This document shows, piece by piece, positions 44,040-52,663 of a DNA stretch of 64,000 nucleotides. Each line of letters begins with the position of its first letter. Within the stretch, counting starts at the first letter, position 1. This DNA is from Brevibacillus aydinogluensis (GTDB lineage Bacteria > Bacillota > Bacilli > Brevibacillales > Brevibacillaceae), in assembly GCF_031954365.1 (NCBI RefSeq), contig NZ_JAUSVZ010000007.1, one strand, 5' to 3'. A program made the position numbers and the translations under genes. The notes below the pieces were generated by a model. That model was given only the letters and a program-made list of their open reading frames with translations. It was not told where the DNA came from and did not search any database.

Positions 44040-45236
44040 TTACGCGGAAGGAGGCAGGACGATTTCGCCCGCTCCGTCTCCGAGCTCGCACACGTAAAAG
44101 TCGGGTACCAGCCCTGTGGCTTGCGTGTAACGTCCGGCAACCTGACGCTTGAACGCGTCCACGGCGTCCGCCTGCACCAGACTGACCGTGCAGCCGCCGA
44201 ACCCTGCCCCCGTCATGCGGGTGCCGATGCAGCCGTCAGCCTGTGCCGCCGCTTCAAACAGCGCATCCAGTTCGCCCCCGGTCACTTCGTACAGGTCGCG
44301 CAGCGATTCATGCGAAGCTTTCATCAGGCGGCCGAACGCGTGCAGATCACCGGCTGCCAGGCATTGCGCCGCCTGGATGACCCGCTCGTTTTCGGCGACT
44401 ACATGCTCCACCCGCCTGCGAATCACCTCGTTGGAGAGGGACGTGCTGACCTGCCGCCACTCGTTGCCGGAAAGATCGCCCAGCGAGCGGAGATGCGGCA
44501 GACGCTTCTGCAGTTCGCTTAATCCTTCCTCGCACTCCCGGCGGCGTTCGTTGTACGTGGAGTCGGTCAAGGACCGCCGCTTGTTGGAGTTGGTAATCAC
44601 CAGCTTGTATCCGTCGATGCGAAACGGCACGTATTCGTAAGTCAGCGTGTCGCATTTCAGCATGATTGCATGCTCCTTTTTCCCCATCCCGACCGCGAAT
44701 TGATCCATGATCCCGCAGCGCACCCCGACAAAGCGGTTTTCCGCCCGCTGCGCCAGTTTGACCAGTTCCATCATCGGCATATCGATCCCCGCCAGGGCGG
44801 TCACGGCCACAGCGGCCGCCAATTCCACGGAAGCCGAAGACGACAGGCCCGCCCCGTTGGGAATGTTTCCGAAAAACAGCAAATCGGCCCCCTTCAGCAG
44901 CGGAGCGCATTCCGGCAGCGCCGTCAGTTCATGTACAACGCCCTTGGGATAATTGGCCCATCCGTCTTCTGCCCGGTAGACGATGCGGGACGCTTCACAC
45001 GAGGTTTTCCCGGGAAAATTGACGGAAGCAAACCGGTACACCCCGTCCTGCCGGGGAGCGGCCAGCGCCCAGGTACCGTACGTGAGGGCGGCGGGAAACA
45101 CATAACCCCCGTTGTAATCGGTATGCTCCCCGATCAGATTGACCCGCCCCGGCGCAAAGAAGACGCGGACGTCTTCCCGTATGCCAAACTCCTCGCGAAA
45201 TCTCGCGTGCAGCTGTGCGTAGATCTCCACAGACAT
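44040..45236 (-). CDS. galK: Galactokinase
   Basis: GalK phosphorylates galactose, the first committed step of the Leloir pathway. The 398-residue GHMP kinase shows the galactokinase signature GRVNLIGEHTDYNGGYVFP, the ATP loop PNGAGLSSSASVELA and motif 3 MTGAGFGGCTVSLV. ATG 45236 follows AAAGGAAAGGG. It is the first gene of the galactose operon, and an AT-rich near-palindrome at 45366-45385 lies in its promoter region. Confidence 0.96.
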   Translation of the reverse strand: MSVEIYAQLHARFREEFGIREDVRVFFAPGRVNLIGEHTDYNGGYVFPAALTYGTWALAAPRQDGVYRFASVNFPGKTSCEASRIVYRAEDGWANYPKGVVHELTALPECAPLLKGADLLFFGNIPNGAGLSSSASVELAAAVAVTALAGIDMPMMELVKLAQRAENRFVGVRCGIMDQFAVGMGKKEHAIMLKCDTLTYEYVPFRIDGYKLVITNSNKRRSLTDSTYNERRRECEEGLSELQKRLPHLRSLGDLSGNEWRQVSTSLSNEVIRRRVEHVVAENERVIQAAQCLAAGDLHAFGRLMKASHESLRDLYEVTGGELDALFEAAAQADGCIGTRMTGAGFGGCTVSLVQADAVDAFKRQVAGRYTQATGLVPDFYVCELGDGAGEIVLPPSA

Positions 45237-45365
45237 CACCCTTTCCTTTCTCCTCTCGCCGGCATGATGTCGGCGGCAGCCCTTTCGATTCCAGGTGCTT
45301 GCCAACGTCAACCCCTGCTTTTCCGGCTGCCAACCGGCAGGGCCGTGGAGAGTGGGAAACATACT

Positions 45366-45385
45366 TTATTAAATTAATTAAATAA
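45366..45385 (-). promoter_or_regulatory. Near-palindromic candidate ROK operator before galK
   Basis: The 20-bp sequence has two 10-bp halves that are complementary at nine of ten positions, with outer arms TTATT/AATAA as in Mlc/NagC-type ROK operators. It lies 130 bases before galK. No other dyad of this size is seen in the 204-base gap. Confidence 0.5.
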
Positions 45386-45440
45386 TACTACGCACAAAGC
45401 TGATTCTCAATCATTGATTTTTTTGTTAGGGACGCCCTAC

Positions 45441-45782
45441 TCAGTACCTTTTGTCTTTCGTGTAGATAAACTGCGGACTCATGAACGACGTAATCATTAC
45501 TTTTGATTTGTCATTCTTCACTTCATATATGCGTTCGCCATGTTGTGTTTGCCCGATCAGTTTGCCAAACGTAAAGGCTGCCGGATCAGCAGAAATATCC
45601 CAGTAGTAAACATCACCATTGATCGTTACCTTACTGATGGAATATTCAGTGCCATTAAAAACCACCACTTGTACGTTGCGTTCTAACGAATATGTGGGGA
45701 CGTTGAGCAGCTTGTAAATATTAAGGCTTACGAGCAATAGGATGATAAAAAATGCACAAATGATAAAGATTTTTCCCTTCAT
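45441..45782 (-). CDS. Small membrane-anchored protein of unknown function
   Basis: A 113-residue protein with one N-terminal membrane segment (about residues 4-23, IFIICAFFIILLLVSLNIY) and an extracellular beta-rich part of about 85 residues. I recognise no family. The gene is AT-richer than its neighbours galK and cutC, which may indicate transfer. ATG 45782 has AAGGAG 13 bases upstream and a nearer GAGG. It has no obvious partner gene. Confidence 0.65.
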   Translation of the reverse strand: MKGKIFIICAFFIILLLVSLNIYKLLNVPTYSLERNVQVVVFNGTEYSISKVTINGDVYYWDISADPAAFTFGKLIGQTQHGERIYEVKNDKSKVMITSFMSPQFIYTKDKRY

Positions 45783-45911
45783 ATATCCTCATCAGCTCCT
45801 TGGCAGCAATTAACGTTTTACTTGCGGGCAACTCCGGCGGATGGAGTCGTACCCTCTCTTTTCGTGGCCCAATCATTACGCATCCGCCGCTGCCGTCATT
45901 TTGCTCCCGGC

Positions 45912-46622
45912 TCAATGGCCGGGCCGTTCCAACATCAGCGTATGTAGCGCCGCTTTCACCGCCGCCACCTTCGCCTCGTCCACGGGCTTTTGCGCCTGGC
46001 CGTCTTCGCGGACGCCGGTGCCGAAATGGACTTCCGTCGCGCCGGTAGAGCGGATCACATCAGCCATCGTCGTCAGCGTCAGTCCGCTGCCGGCCATGAT
46101 GGACAGATGCGTCCCCGCGGTCAACCGCACCAGGTCGGCGATCCGCTCCGCTCCGTCCAGCGCGCTTTTTTGTCCCCCGGATGTGAGAATCCGCCGCACC
46201 TGCGGATAGTGAAGCAGCACGCTTGCCGCTCCCAATTGGTCGGCGGCTTCGTCAAAGGCGCGGTGGAACGTGACGTCCAGCCCTTCCGCTTCGGCCAAAA
46301 GCTCTTCTAGCGCTGCCGTATCCACCTCACCCTGCGGCGTCAGGGCGCCGAGGACGATGCCCGCCGCACCGCTCTCGCGGATGACGCGGATGTCTTCGCG
46401 CATTACCCGCAGATCGTCGGCCGTGTAGCAAAACGACTGGCTGTGCGGCCGTACCATGACGTTGACCGGGATGGAGACGGCTTTGACCACCGCGTCGATC
46501 AAACCGCAGCTGGGCGTCACGCCCCCTTCCAGGATGCCGCTGATCAGCTCAATCCGATCCGCCCCTCCCCGCTCTGCCCGTTTGGCGTCCTCCACTGTCG
46601 TCGCTATCACTTCCAATACCAT
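45912..46622 (-). CDS. cutC: CutC family protein (copper homeostasis)
   Basis: A 236-residue TIM-barrel protein of the CutC family with LEVIATTVEDAKRAERGGAD, RIELISGILEGGVTPSCGL, VMVRPHSQSFCYT and TFHRAFDEA near the barrel mouth. The family is linked to copper tolerance, but its biochemical function is not settled. ATG 46622 follows GGAGG. It is transcribed away from the queCDEF operon and shares no visible operon. Confidence 0.92.
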   Translation of the reverse strand: MVLEVIATTVEDAKRAERGGADRIELISGILEGGVTPSCGLIDAVVKAVSIPVNVMVRPHSQSFCYTADDLRVMREDIRVIRESGAAGIVLGALTPQGEVDTAALEELLAEAEGLDVTFHRAFDEAADQLGAASVLLHYPQVRRILTSGGQKSALDGAERIADLVRLTAGTHLSIMAGSGLTLTTMADVIRSTGATEVHFGTGVREDGQAQKPVDEAKVAAVKAALHTLMLERPGH

Positions 46623-46796
46623 CGCACTTCCTCCGTTCTCGTGTCTTGCATAGGTAACTGGCCGCAGCCGATCGGACTGATGTAGCAAGCCAAATAACGG
46701 CAGTCCGCGCTGACGGCAAAAATAGTGTATAATCAGAATAGCCATGCCCATACCGACTGACAACTGCATACTGGAAAATCCATGCGCACGCATGGG

Positions 46797-46832
46797 AGAG
46801 GTTCGCGAACTCCCTCTATAAAAAACTAAGGT
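46797..46832 (+). promoter_or_regulatory. preQ1-I riboswitch aptamer
   Basis: A compact aptamer: AGAGG (46797-46801) pairs with CCTCT (46813-46817), and an A-rich tail ending in CTAAGG (46818-46832) can fold into the pseudoknot. It closely follows the pattern of the B. subtilis queC-operon preQ1 riboswitch. A TATAAT at 46728-46733 about 64 bases upstream is a possible -10. Confidence 0.93.
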
Positions 46833-46834
46833 GA

Positions 46835-46868
46835 AAAACAGTACCCTTGGTATTGTTTTGTTTTTTTT
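46835..46868 (+). terminator. preQ1 riboswitch terminator
   Basis: A stem of about 11 bp (46835-46845 with 46849-46859, one G-U) is followed by a long T-run to 46868, ending 58 bases before queC. Ligand binding to the aptamer just upstream should favour this terminator. Confidence 0.88.
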
Positions 46869-46926
46869 GCAGGATTCAGTTCAAGAACTCTCTTTCTTCC
46901 ACCACAACGCAAAGGAGATGGAGAGC

Positions 46927-47589
46927 ATGAAACAGGAAAAAGCCGTCGTCGTCTTCAGCGGCGGCCAGGACAGCACGACCTGCCTGTACTGGGCGCGCAA
47001 GCAGTTTGGCGACGTGGCCGCGATTACGTTTGACTATCAGCAACGGCACAATCTGGAGATCGAATGCGCCCGGCAAATCGCCGAGGAATTGGGTGTAGAA
47101 CACACGGTATTGGACATGAGCTTGCTTAATCAGCTGGCACCCAACGCGCTGACCCGAACCGACATTCCGATCGCCCAGGAAGACGGCCAGCTTCCCTCCA
47201 CATTCGTGGACGGCCGCAATCTGCTGTTCTTGTCGTTTGCCGCCGTCTTTGCGAAACAGCGGGGGGCCCGCCATCTGGTCACCGGCGTGTGCGAAACGGA
47301 CTTCAGCGGGTATCCCGACTGCCGCGACGCGTTTATCAAGTCGCTGAACGTCACGCTCAACCTGGCGATGGATTATCCGTTCGTCATCCACACGCCGCTC
47401 ATGTGGCTGAACAAGGCGGAGACCTGGAAACTGGCCGACGAATTGGGCGCGTTTGACTATATCCGCGAAAAAACACTCACTTGCTACAACGGCATCAAGG
47501 GAGACGGCTGCGGCGAATGCCCCGCCTGCAAGTTGCGGAAAGCCGGCCTGGAGGCCTACCTACGGGAACGCGGGGAGGTGAAGGCCTGA
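46927..47589 (+). CDS. queC: 7-cyano-7-deazaguanine (preQ0) synthase
   Basis: QueC converts 7-carboxy-7-deazaguanine to preQ0 with ATP and ammonia, in queuosine synthesis. The 220-residue protein has the N-type PP-loop FSGGQDSTTC and the zinc-binding cysteines in CGECPACKLRKAGLEAY, preceded by another Cys in LTCYNGIKGDG. ATG 46927 is chosen because AAAGGAG lies nine bases upstream; ATG 46918 touches that site. Its stop overlaps the queD start (TGATG). A preQ1 riboswitch and terminator precede it. Confidence 0.96.
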   Translation: MKQEKAVVVFSGGQDSTTCLYWARKQFGDVAAITFDYQQRHNLEIECARQIAEELGVEHTVLDMSLLNQLAPNALTRTDIPIAQEDGQLPSTFVDGRNLLFLSFAAVFAKQRGARHLVTGVCETDFSGYPDCRDAFIKSLNVTLNLAMDYPFVIHTPLMWLNKAETWKLADELGAFDYIREKTLTCYNGIKGDGCGECPACKLRKAGLEAYLRERGEVKA

Positions 47590-48077
47590 TGAGCGGCTTT
47601 TTTGACTTCCGCATTGTCGACCGGCTGCAAACGCTGGGCAAAGAGATTCAAAAAGAACAGCTTCGCTATCACCGCAAGCGGGTGCTGGTCAGCAAGGAGT
47701 TTACCTTTGACGCCGCTCACCACCTGCACGCCTACGAAGGAAAGTGCAAAAACCTGCACGGCCACACCTACAAGGTGGTCTTCGGCATCAGCGGCTATCC
47801 GAATGAGATCGGCATCGTCATTGATTTCGGCGACATCAAGGAGATCTGGAAGCGGCACATCGAAGTGTACCTGGACCACCGCTACCTGAACGAGATGCTT
47901 CCGCCGATGAACACCACGGCGGAAAACATGGTGGTCTGGCTGTTCGAGCAGATGGAGGCGCAGCTGAGCTCGGAAGCGTACCGCGACCGATATGACGGTG
48001 CCCGCGTGGAATTTGTCCGCCTGTACGAGACGCCGACCAGCTACGCCGAAGTGAGACGGGAGTGGATGTACGAGTGA
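47589..48077 (+). CDS. queD: 6-carboxy-5,6,7,8-tetrahydropterin synthase
   Basis: QueD makes 6-carboxytetrahydropterin from dihydroneopterin triphosphate, the first dedicated step to queuosine. The 162-residue protein has the zinc histidines in FDAAHHLHAYEGKCKNLHGHTY, the catalytic Cys in the same stretch, and a conserved LYETPTSYAEV near the C-terminus. The ATG at 47589 shares one base with the queC stop and follows GGGGAGG. Confidence 0.95.
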   Translation: MSGFFDFRIVDRLQTLGKEIQKEQLRYHRKRVLVSKEFTFDAAHHLHAYEGKCKNLHGHTYKVVFGISGYPNEIGIVIDFGDIKEIWKRHIEVYLDHRYLNEMLPPMNTTAENMVVWLFEQMEAQLSSEAYRDRYDGARVEFVRLYETPTSYAEVRREWMYE

Positions 48078-48802
48078 ACACCATTCCGGTGCTGGAAATC
48101 TTCGGCCCCACCATTCAGGGAGAAGGCATGGTGATCGGCCAGAAAACGATGTTTGTGCGCACCGCCGGCTGCGACTACCGCTGCCGCTGGTGCGACTCCG
48201 CCTTTACCTGGGACGGCTCGGCCGCAGGCGAAATCCGGCAGATGACGCCCGAGGAAATCTGGGGAGAGCTGCGCCGCATCGGGCAGGACCGCTTTGGCCA
48301 CGTCACCATCTCGGGCGGCAATCCGGCGCTGATTGCCAACGTCGGGCAGCTCGTCCGGCTGCTGCGGGAGCAAAACATCCGGACGGCGGTCGAGACGCAG
48401 GGCAGCCGGTGGCAGGATTGGCTGCTGCAGGTTGACGACGTGACGATCTCGCCCAAACCGCCCAGTTCCGGGATGACCACCGACTTCACCGCGCTGGATG
48501 CGATGGTGCACGCGCTGTCCGGCCGAGCCGGCGATGTGCGCACCAGTCTGAAGGTGGTCGTGTTTGACGAAGCCGATTTTGACTACGCCCGCCAGGTGCA
48601 TCTGCGGTATCCGCGCGTTCCCTTTTATCTGCAGGCAGGGAACGACGACGTGGCGCAGGCCGATCTCGCCGGTCTGCGGGAGCGCTTGCTGGCGGCCTAC
48701 GAATGGCTGATCGAGCGGACGATGACCGCAGCCGACATGAACGACGTCAAAGTGCTGCCCCAGCTTCACGCGCTGGTGTGGGGCAACAAGCGGGGCGTCT
48801 GA
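48074..48802 (+). CDS. queE: 7-carboxy-7-deazaguanine synthase (radical SAM)
   Basis: QueE contracts carboxytetrahydropterin to 7-carboxy-7-deazaguanine. The 242-residue protein has the cluster motif CDYRCRWCDS (CxxxCxxC) at about residues 33-42 and begins IPVLEIFGPTIQGEGMVIG, typical of the family. The GTG at 48074 overlaps the queD stop as GTGA, giving the expected N-terminus. A GTG at 48062 is an alternative four residues longer. Confidence 0.94.
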   Translation: MNTIPVLEIFGPTIQGEGMVIGQKTMFVRTAGCDYRCRWCDSAFTWDGSAAGEIRQMTPEEIWGELRRIGQDRFGHVTISGGNPALIANVGQLVRLLREQNIRTAVETQGSRWQDWLLQVDDVTISPKPPSSGMTTDFTALDAMVHALSGRAGDVRTSLKVVVFDEADFDYARQVHLRYPRVPFYLQAGNDDVAQADLAGLRERLLAAYEWLIERTMTAADMNDVKVLPQLHALVWGNKRGV

Positions 48803-48841
48803 CAAATGGCGCGTTTTTCAAACGAAACGGGGGAATATTGC

Positions 48842-49339
48842 ATGGATAACCATCAGGAACGAGATCTTTCTTCGCTCACGCTGCTGGGCAACAAGCAGAC
48901 GAAATACAGCTACACCTACGATCCCGATGTGCTGGAGACGTTTGACAACAAGCATCCGTACCGCGACTACTTTGTCAAATTCAACTGTCCGGAGTTCACC
49001 AGCCTGTGTCCGATTACCGGACAGCCCGACTTTGCCACCATCTACATCAGCTACATCCCGGACAAGAAAATGGTGGAGAGCAAGTCGCTGAAGCTGTACC
49101 TGTTCAGTTTCCGCAACCACGGCGACTTCCACGAGGATTGTGTCAACATCATCATGAACGACCTGATCAAGCTGATGGACCCGAAATACATCGAGGTGTG
49201 GGGCAAGTTCACCCCGCGTGGCGGGATCTCCATCGATCCGTACTGCAACTACGGCAGACCGGGCACCAAGTACGAGAAGATGGCGGAGTACCGCCTGATG
49301 AACCACGACATGTACCCGGAGAAGGTGGACAACCGCTGA
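48842..49339 (+). CDS. queF: NADPH-dependent preQ0 reductase
   Basis: QueF reduces preQ0 to preQ1, which tRNA-guanine transglycosylase then inserts into tRNA. The 165-residue single-domain form is typical of Gram-positives, with the catalytic Cys and Asp in PEFTSLCPITGQPDFATIYI and the NADPH motif ESKSLKLYLFSFRNHGDFHE. ATG 48842 follows GGGGGAA. It closes the queCDEF operon, and a hairpin terminator follows. Its product preQ1 is the probable ligand of the riboswitch upstream of queC. Confidence 0.96.
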   Translation: MDNHQERDLSSLTLLGNKQTKYSYTYDPDVLETFDNKHPYRDYFVKFNCPEFTSLCPITGQPDFATIYISYIPDKKMVESKSLKLYLFSFRNHGDFHEDCVNIIMNDLIKLMDPKYIEVWGKFTPRGGISIDPYCNYGRPGTKYEKMAEYRLMNHDMYPEKVDNR

Positions 49340-49390
49340 CAGAACGGACAGGTGAAGCCGCGGCGCATACACCGCCACCGGCCCACCTCA

Positions 49391-49425
49391 AAAAAATGCC
49401 AGACGAGCCGATTGTCTGGCATTTT
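49391..49425. terminator. Bidirectional terminator after queF
   Basis: A perfect 12-bp stem (49393-49404 with 49414-49425) has an A-run on the left and ATTTT on the right. It can end the que operon and also the converging WG-repeat gene, whose stop lies at 49508. Confidence 0.85.
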
Positions 49426-49507
49426 GCCTGTAAAAAACGTCCTGAAAAGAATGGGCGTGTTGCCATCCGGAGACACAATGAGACGCGGGCCGCCGCTTCG
49501 TCTCCCG

Positions 49508-52393
49508 CTAGCGTGCCGCCTGGGCCGCTTTCAGCAGCAGCGGCGCCTGTTTATTGTACTGGCGGACAAGCTGTTCGAGGTGCCGTTTTACCTCAGCCTG
49601 CGGAAGCGGAAGCGGCAGTTGGTCATACTCCCGGCCGTTCACCACGATGAGGGATCGCAGCATTTGTTGCTGCGCTTCGCTGAGCGTGGCGAAGGACAGC
49701 GGTTTCGGCTTGACGGCCGCCGCCTGTGTCCGCAGCAGCTCCTGAAAAAAGGACTGCAGGTATTCGGTGTAGTAGCTGTCTATCGACTGCTCAACACCTT
49801 TTATCCATCTCTCCCGCACCAGCCCCCGTTTTTCCGCCCAGTCCCGCAACTGCTGCTGGGTCAGAGACTGGCTCGTCTTTCCATTCACGACGTAATACAT
49901 CAGCGCGAAGAAGTCGTCATCCGACAGGACAGCGCGGCGGGGATCGTCCTTGATGATCCCTTTGGCGATCAGCGCTTGCAGGACTTCGCGCTTCCCGGAA
50001 TTGACCGGCAAGTTAAAGTAGAGCGCCAGGTTGGCGAAAAACACGCGCTCGCTGTTGTCCGCCTCCGGCCATCGGTACGGTTTGCCGAAGTCCGCCAGCT
50101 CAAGCGGATTGTTTCGCAACAGCTCCCTGTAGGCTGCAAACGCCTGCGGCGTCAGCGGACGATACGAGACCGCAGGCTTTTTCGTGAATAGCGCCGTGCG
50201 GAACACCTCCTGTCCGCTGCTGTTCAGGTAGCCAAAATGGCCCCCTGCGGTAAATACGAACGGCGGTGCCTGGTCGGGTGACAGGCCGAACTGGCTGAAT
50301 ACCTTGTCTGCCGGCTTTACGCTTTCGTATTTCGGCGGTGTCAACACGCGGAGGTCTGTCCCCAACAGGCCGTACAAACCGGTGCGCTGGTCCTGGTAGG
50401 CGACGAACCGCTGCCCGCCGACGGTTTTGATCACTTCCAGCGAGCGGTATCCGCCGTTTGTCAGCCGGTTTCCGTCTGCCGCGTAGACATCCCAACCGCC
50501 ATTACCCTGAACGAAGACTAGTCCGCTATTGCTATCGACACGATAGCCGCTGATCCCCTCCAACCTGCGGGCGGCCCCGTCTCCCCCTGCGAACCACAGA
50601 TCGCGTCTGCCGTCCTTCTGTACAAACACGAACAGCGCGCGCTCGTTTACCTGCCAGGCGGTAAAGCTGTGATAGCGAAAGTCGCTTTCCACCTGCAGGG
50701 AGTCGTTTGCGATCTTTACCAGCGCCAGTTCGCCCGTGTCGTTTTTTGTCCCGGCCGTGTAGATGGCTTCGCCAATGTCGATCAACATGATCGGCCGCTC
50801 GATGCTTTTATACCGAGCCGCGATCTTCACGTCTGTCGTCAGCATATTGCCATCGGGCGTGTACAGGTCTGCGGCATCACCGTCAACAGCGACCACGAGC
50901 TCGTGATCAGTGTACACGGACTGGTATGGCTTGCTGATTGGCTGCCTGGTCTCCTTTTCGATAATGACCACGTCCCCTTCCTTGTTGACAGACGCGGACA
51001 ACGTGTCCGTAAGTGGGTAGATGGTCGGCTCGTTCGCATCCTGGGATGAGCCGTCCGATCGATAGATCCGCTGCTTGCCGTCTGGTCCGGTGACGGTGGC
51101 CGTTCCCGCGTACGAATCGTAGCTGATCAGCGTGTGTTCCGCAGGCGGCACGAGCAGACCCGCCTTCTGCGAATACAGCCCCACCTTTGTCCCGTCCTGC
51201 ACGCTCACCATATTGTAATCGCCGATCGTGGTCACGGCGTCAAACCAGGCGTCCGGCTCCTGTACGGGCCTGCCCCACTCGCCCCGCAGGATGCCTTTCT
51301 TGCCGTCGGAGCGGACCAAAAGCCGTATCCCCGACACCCGTTCCACGCGCGGGTAGACAAACGGCACAACCGTTTCACCCCGGACGTTTTTGACGCCGTA
51401 CAACCCGGTGGACGGGTCCTGTCCCAACACATAACCGCCGTGCAGGTACTCCGACTGCTTGAGCGCAAAGGAGGTTCCCCCGGCCGTCGAATGGTACGTG
51501 ATGCCTCCCCCAGACACGGTGTAATAGGCGTCCGGCACATCACGCAGGACACCGACATCAGTAAAGCTGGGGGGAGCCAGCATGCCGTCTTTCCACAGGC
51601 CGACGCCCTCCTCAGCTTCCACGCGGAAGTAGCCGTTTTCCAGTGGAACCAGCGCCTTGTACTTGGGCTCCAGGAGGTATCGCCCGTTCAGGTCGATCAA
51701 TCCCTGCTTGCCGCCGGATGCGATCCGGATGTACGCCGGTTTCAACCCGTTGTTCGGAACCAGCGAGGCGCGGGGCAGAGAAAACAAGGGCTTGAGGGTA
51801 ACCGGATCGTACACGGTCAGTTTTTGGGCAGTGGTCGCCACCAGATAACGGACGCTTTCGTCTTCATCATCCGTTCCCCGTACCGCCACGTCCACCATTT
51901 CGATTTTCCCCTGGAACGGCGGCAGCAGCACCTTGCCGGACGGGTCCAGCAGCATGGAGGTGCTGCCGCCCATCGCAATCACCGTGGGGTATGTCCGGGA
52001 CAGAAAATATGTGTGGGCGCCGGCAAATTTGCTTGGGGAAAGGGCCCGTTTCGGCAGATCAATGTACTGAAACCAGCCGCCTTTGCGGACGACGGCGATG
52101 TTTTTCCCGTCGGGGATGTCGGCATCATCCCAGACAGACGGCGTAATCTCCTTGCCGGTGCGACCGTCGAGAATCCCTTTTTTGCCGCCTTTGGTCACGA
52201 CATAATAATCTCCCCGCTTGGCAGCATCGTCGAAAACCGCTTTGGTGACGAGCGAGCTGCCGTCGGTGAAGCCGATTTTGTAATCGGTTATATACGGATG
52301 AACAGTGCCCTGGCCGGCAGCCTGCCCGGTCGGCATCATCGCGCTCCATACCAGCGCGACGGACGTGACCAGGGCTGCGATTCGTTTGTTCAC
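49508..52393 (-). CDS. Secreted WG-repeat-like protein
   Basis: A 961-residue exported protein. The signal peptide (ALVTSVALVWSAMMPTGQAAG) is followed by about 700 residues of beta-propeller-like WG repeats such as GKKGILDGRTGKEI, GKQGLIDLNGRYLLEPKY, GLYGVKNVRGETVVPFVYP and GLYGLLGTDLRVLTPPKY. A helical C-terminal part of about 200 residues ends in QYNKQAPLLLKAAQ. There is no SLH, LPXTG or lipobox, so it is probably released or loosely wall-bound. The start is a GTG at 52393 with AAGGGAG seven bases upstream. WG proteins have no common function; binding or scaffolding is a guess. Confidence 0.8.
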   Translation of the reverse strand: MNKRIAALVTSVALVWSAMMPTGQAAGQGTVHPYITDYKIGFTDGSSLVTKAVFDDAAKRGDYYVVTKGGKKGILDGRTGKEITPSVWDDADIPDGKNIAVVRKGGWFQYIDLPKRALSPSKFAGAHTYFLSRTYPTVIAMGGSTSMLLDPSGKVLLPPFQGKIEMVDVAVRGTDDEDESVRYLVATTAQKLTVYDPVTLKPLFSLPRASLVPNNGLKPAYIRIASGGKQGLIDLNGRYLLEPKYKALVPLENGYFRVEAEEGVGLWKDGMLAPPSFTDVGVLRDVPDAYYTVSGGGITYHSTAGGTSFALKQSEYLHGGYVLGQDPSTGLYGVKNVRGETVVPFVYPRVERVSGIRLLVRSDGKKGILRGEWGRPVQEPDAWFDAVTTIGDYNMVSVQDGTKVGLYSQKAGLLVPPAEHTLISYDSYAGTATVTGPDGKQRIYRSDGSSQDANEPTIYPLTDTLSASVNKEGDVVIIEKETRQPISKPYQSVYTDHELVVAVDGDAADLYTPDGNMLTTDVKIAARYKSIERPIMLIDIGEAIYTAGTKNDTGELALVKIANDSLQVESDFRYHSFTAWQVNERALFVFVQKDGRRDLWFAGGDGAARRLEGISGYRVDSNSGLVFVQGNGGWDVYAADGNRLTNGGYRSLEVIKTVGGQRFVAYQDQRTGLYGLLGTDLRVLTPPKYESVKPADKVFSQFGLSPDQAPPFVFTAGGHFGYLNSSGQEVFRTALFTKKPAVSYRPLTPQAFAAYRELLRNNPLELADFGKPYRWPEADNSERVFFANLALYFNLPVNSGKREVLQALIAKGIIKDDPRRAVLSDDDFFALMYYVVNGKTSQSLTQQQLRDWAEKRGLVRERWIKGVEQSIDSYYTEYLQSFFQELLRTQAAAVKPKPLSFATLSEAQQQMLRSLIVVNGREYDQLPLPLPQAEVKRHLEQLVRQYNKQAPLLLKAAQAAR

Positions 52394-52663
52394 GTTGGGT
52401 CTCCCTTCTGTTTTGGCTGTCAATTGTAAGACGTTTCCGGACCAAAATGGTTGCGTTTCCGGTTTTCCGTATTCGCTCTGCTGCGCTCCGCTTATGACGA
52501 CGGCAGGCAGTTTCGGCACATCGGTCTGCCTTCACATGCTGATAAGCAGCGACACGAGAATGGGGGTGCCAAAAGCGATACAGGACCGCGCCCGCCGGGG
52601 ACTGCTCCCGGGACGGACCGGTCCTGCTTTTTGTGCCGATACATCACGTCGGCTCTCGCCTTG

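Noticed and set aside
52394..52663. GC-rich inverted segments after the dehydrogenase gene as a terminator
   Set aside because: Pairing is imperfect and the T-run lies on the wrong side for the minus-strand transcript; nothing else is seen in this gap.
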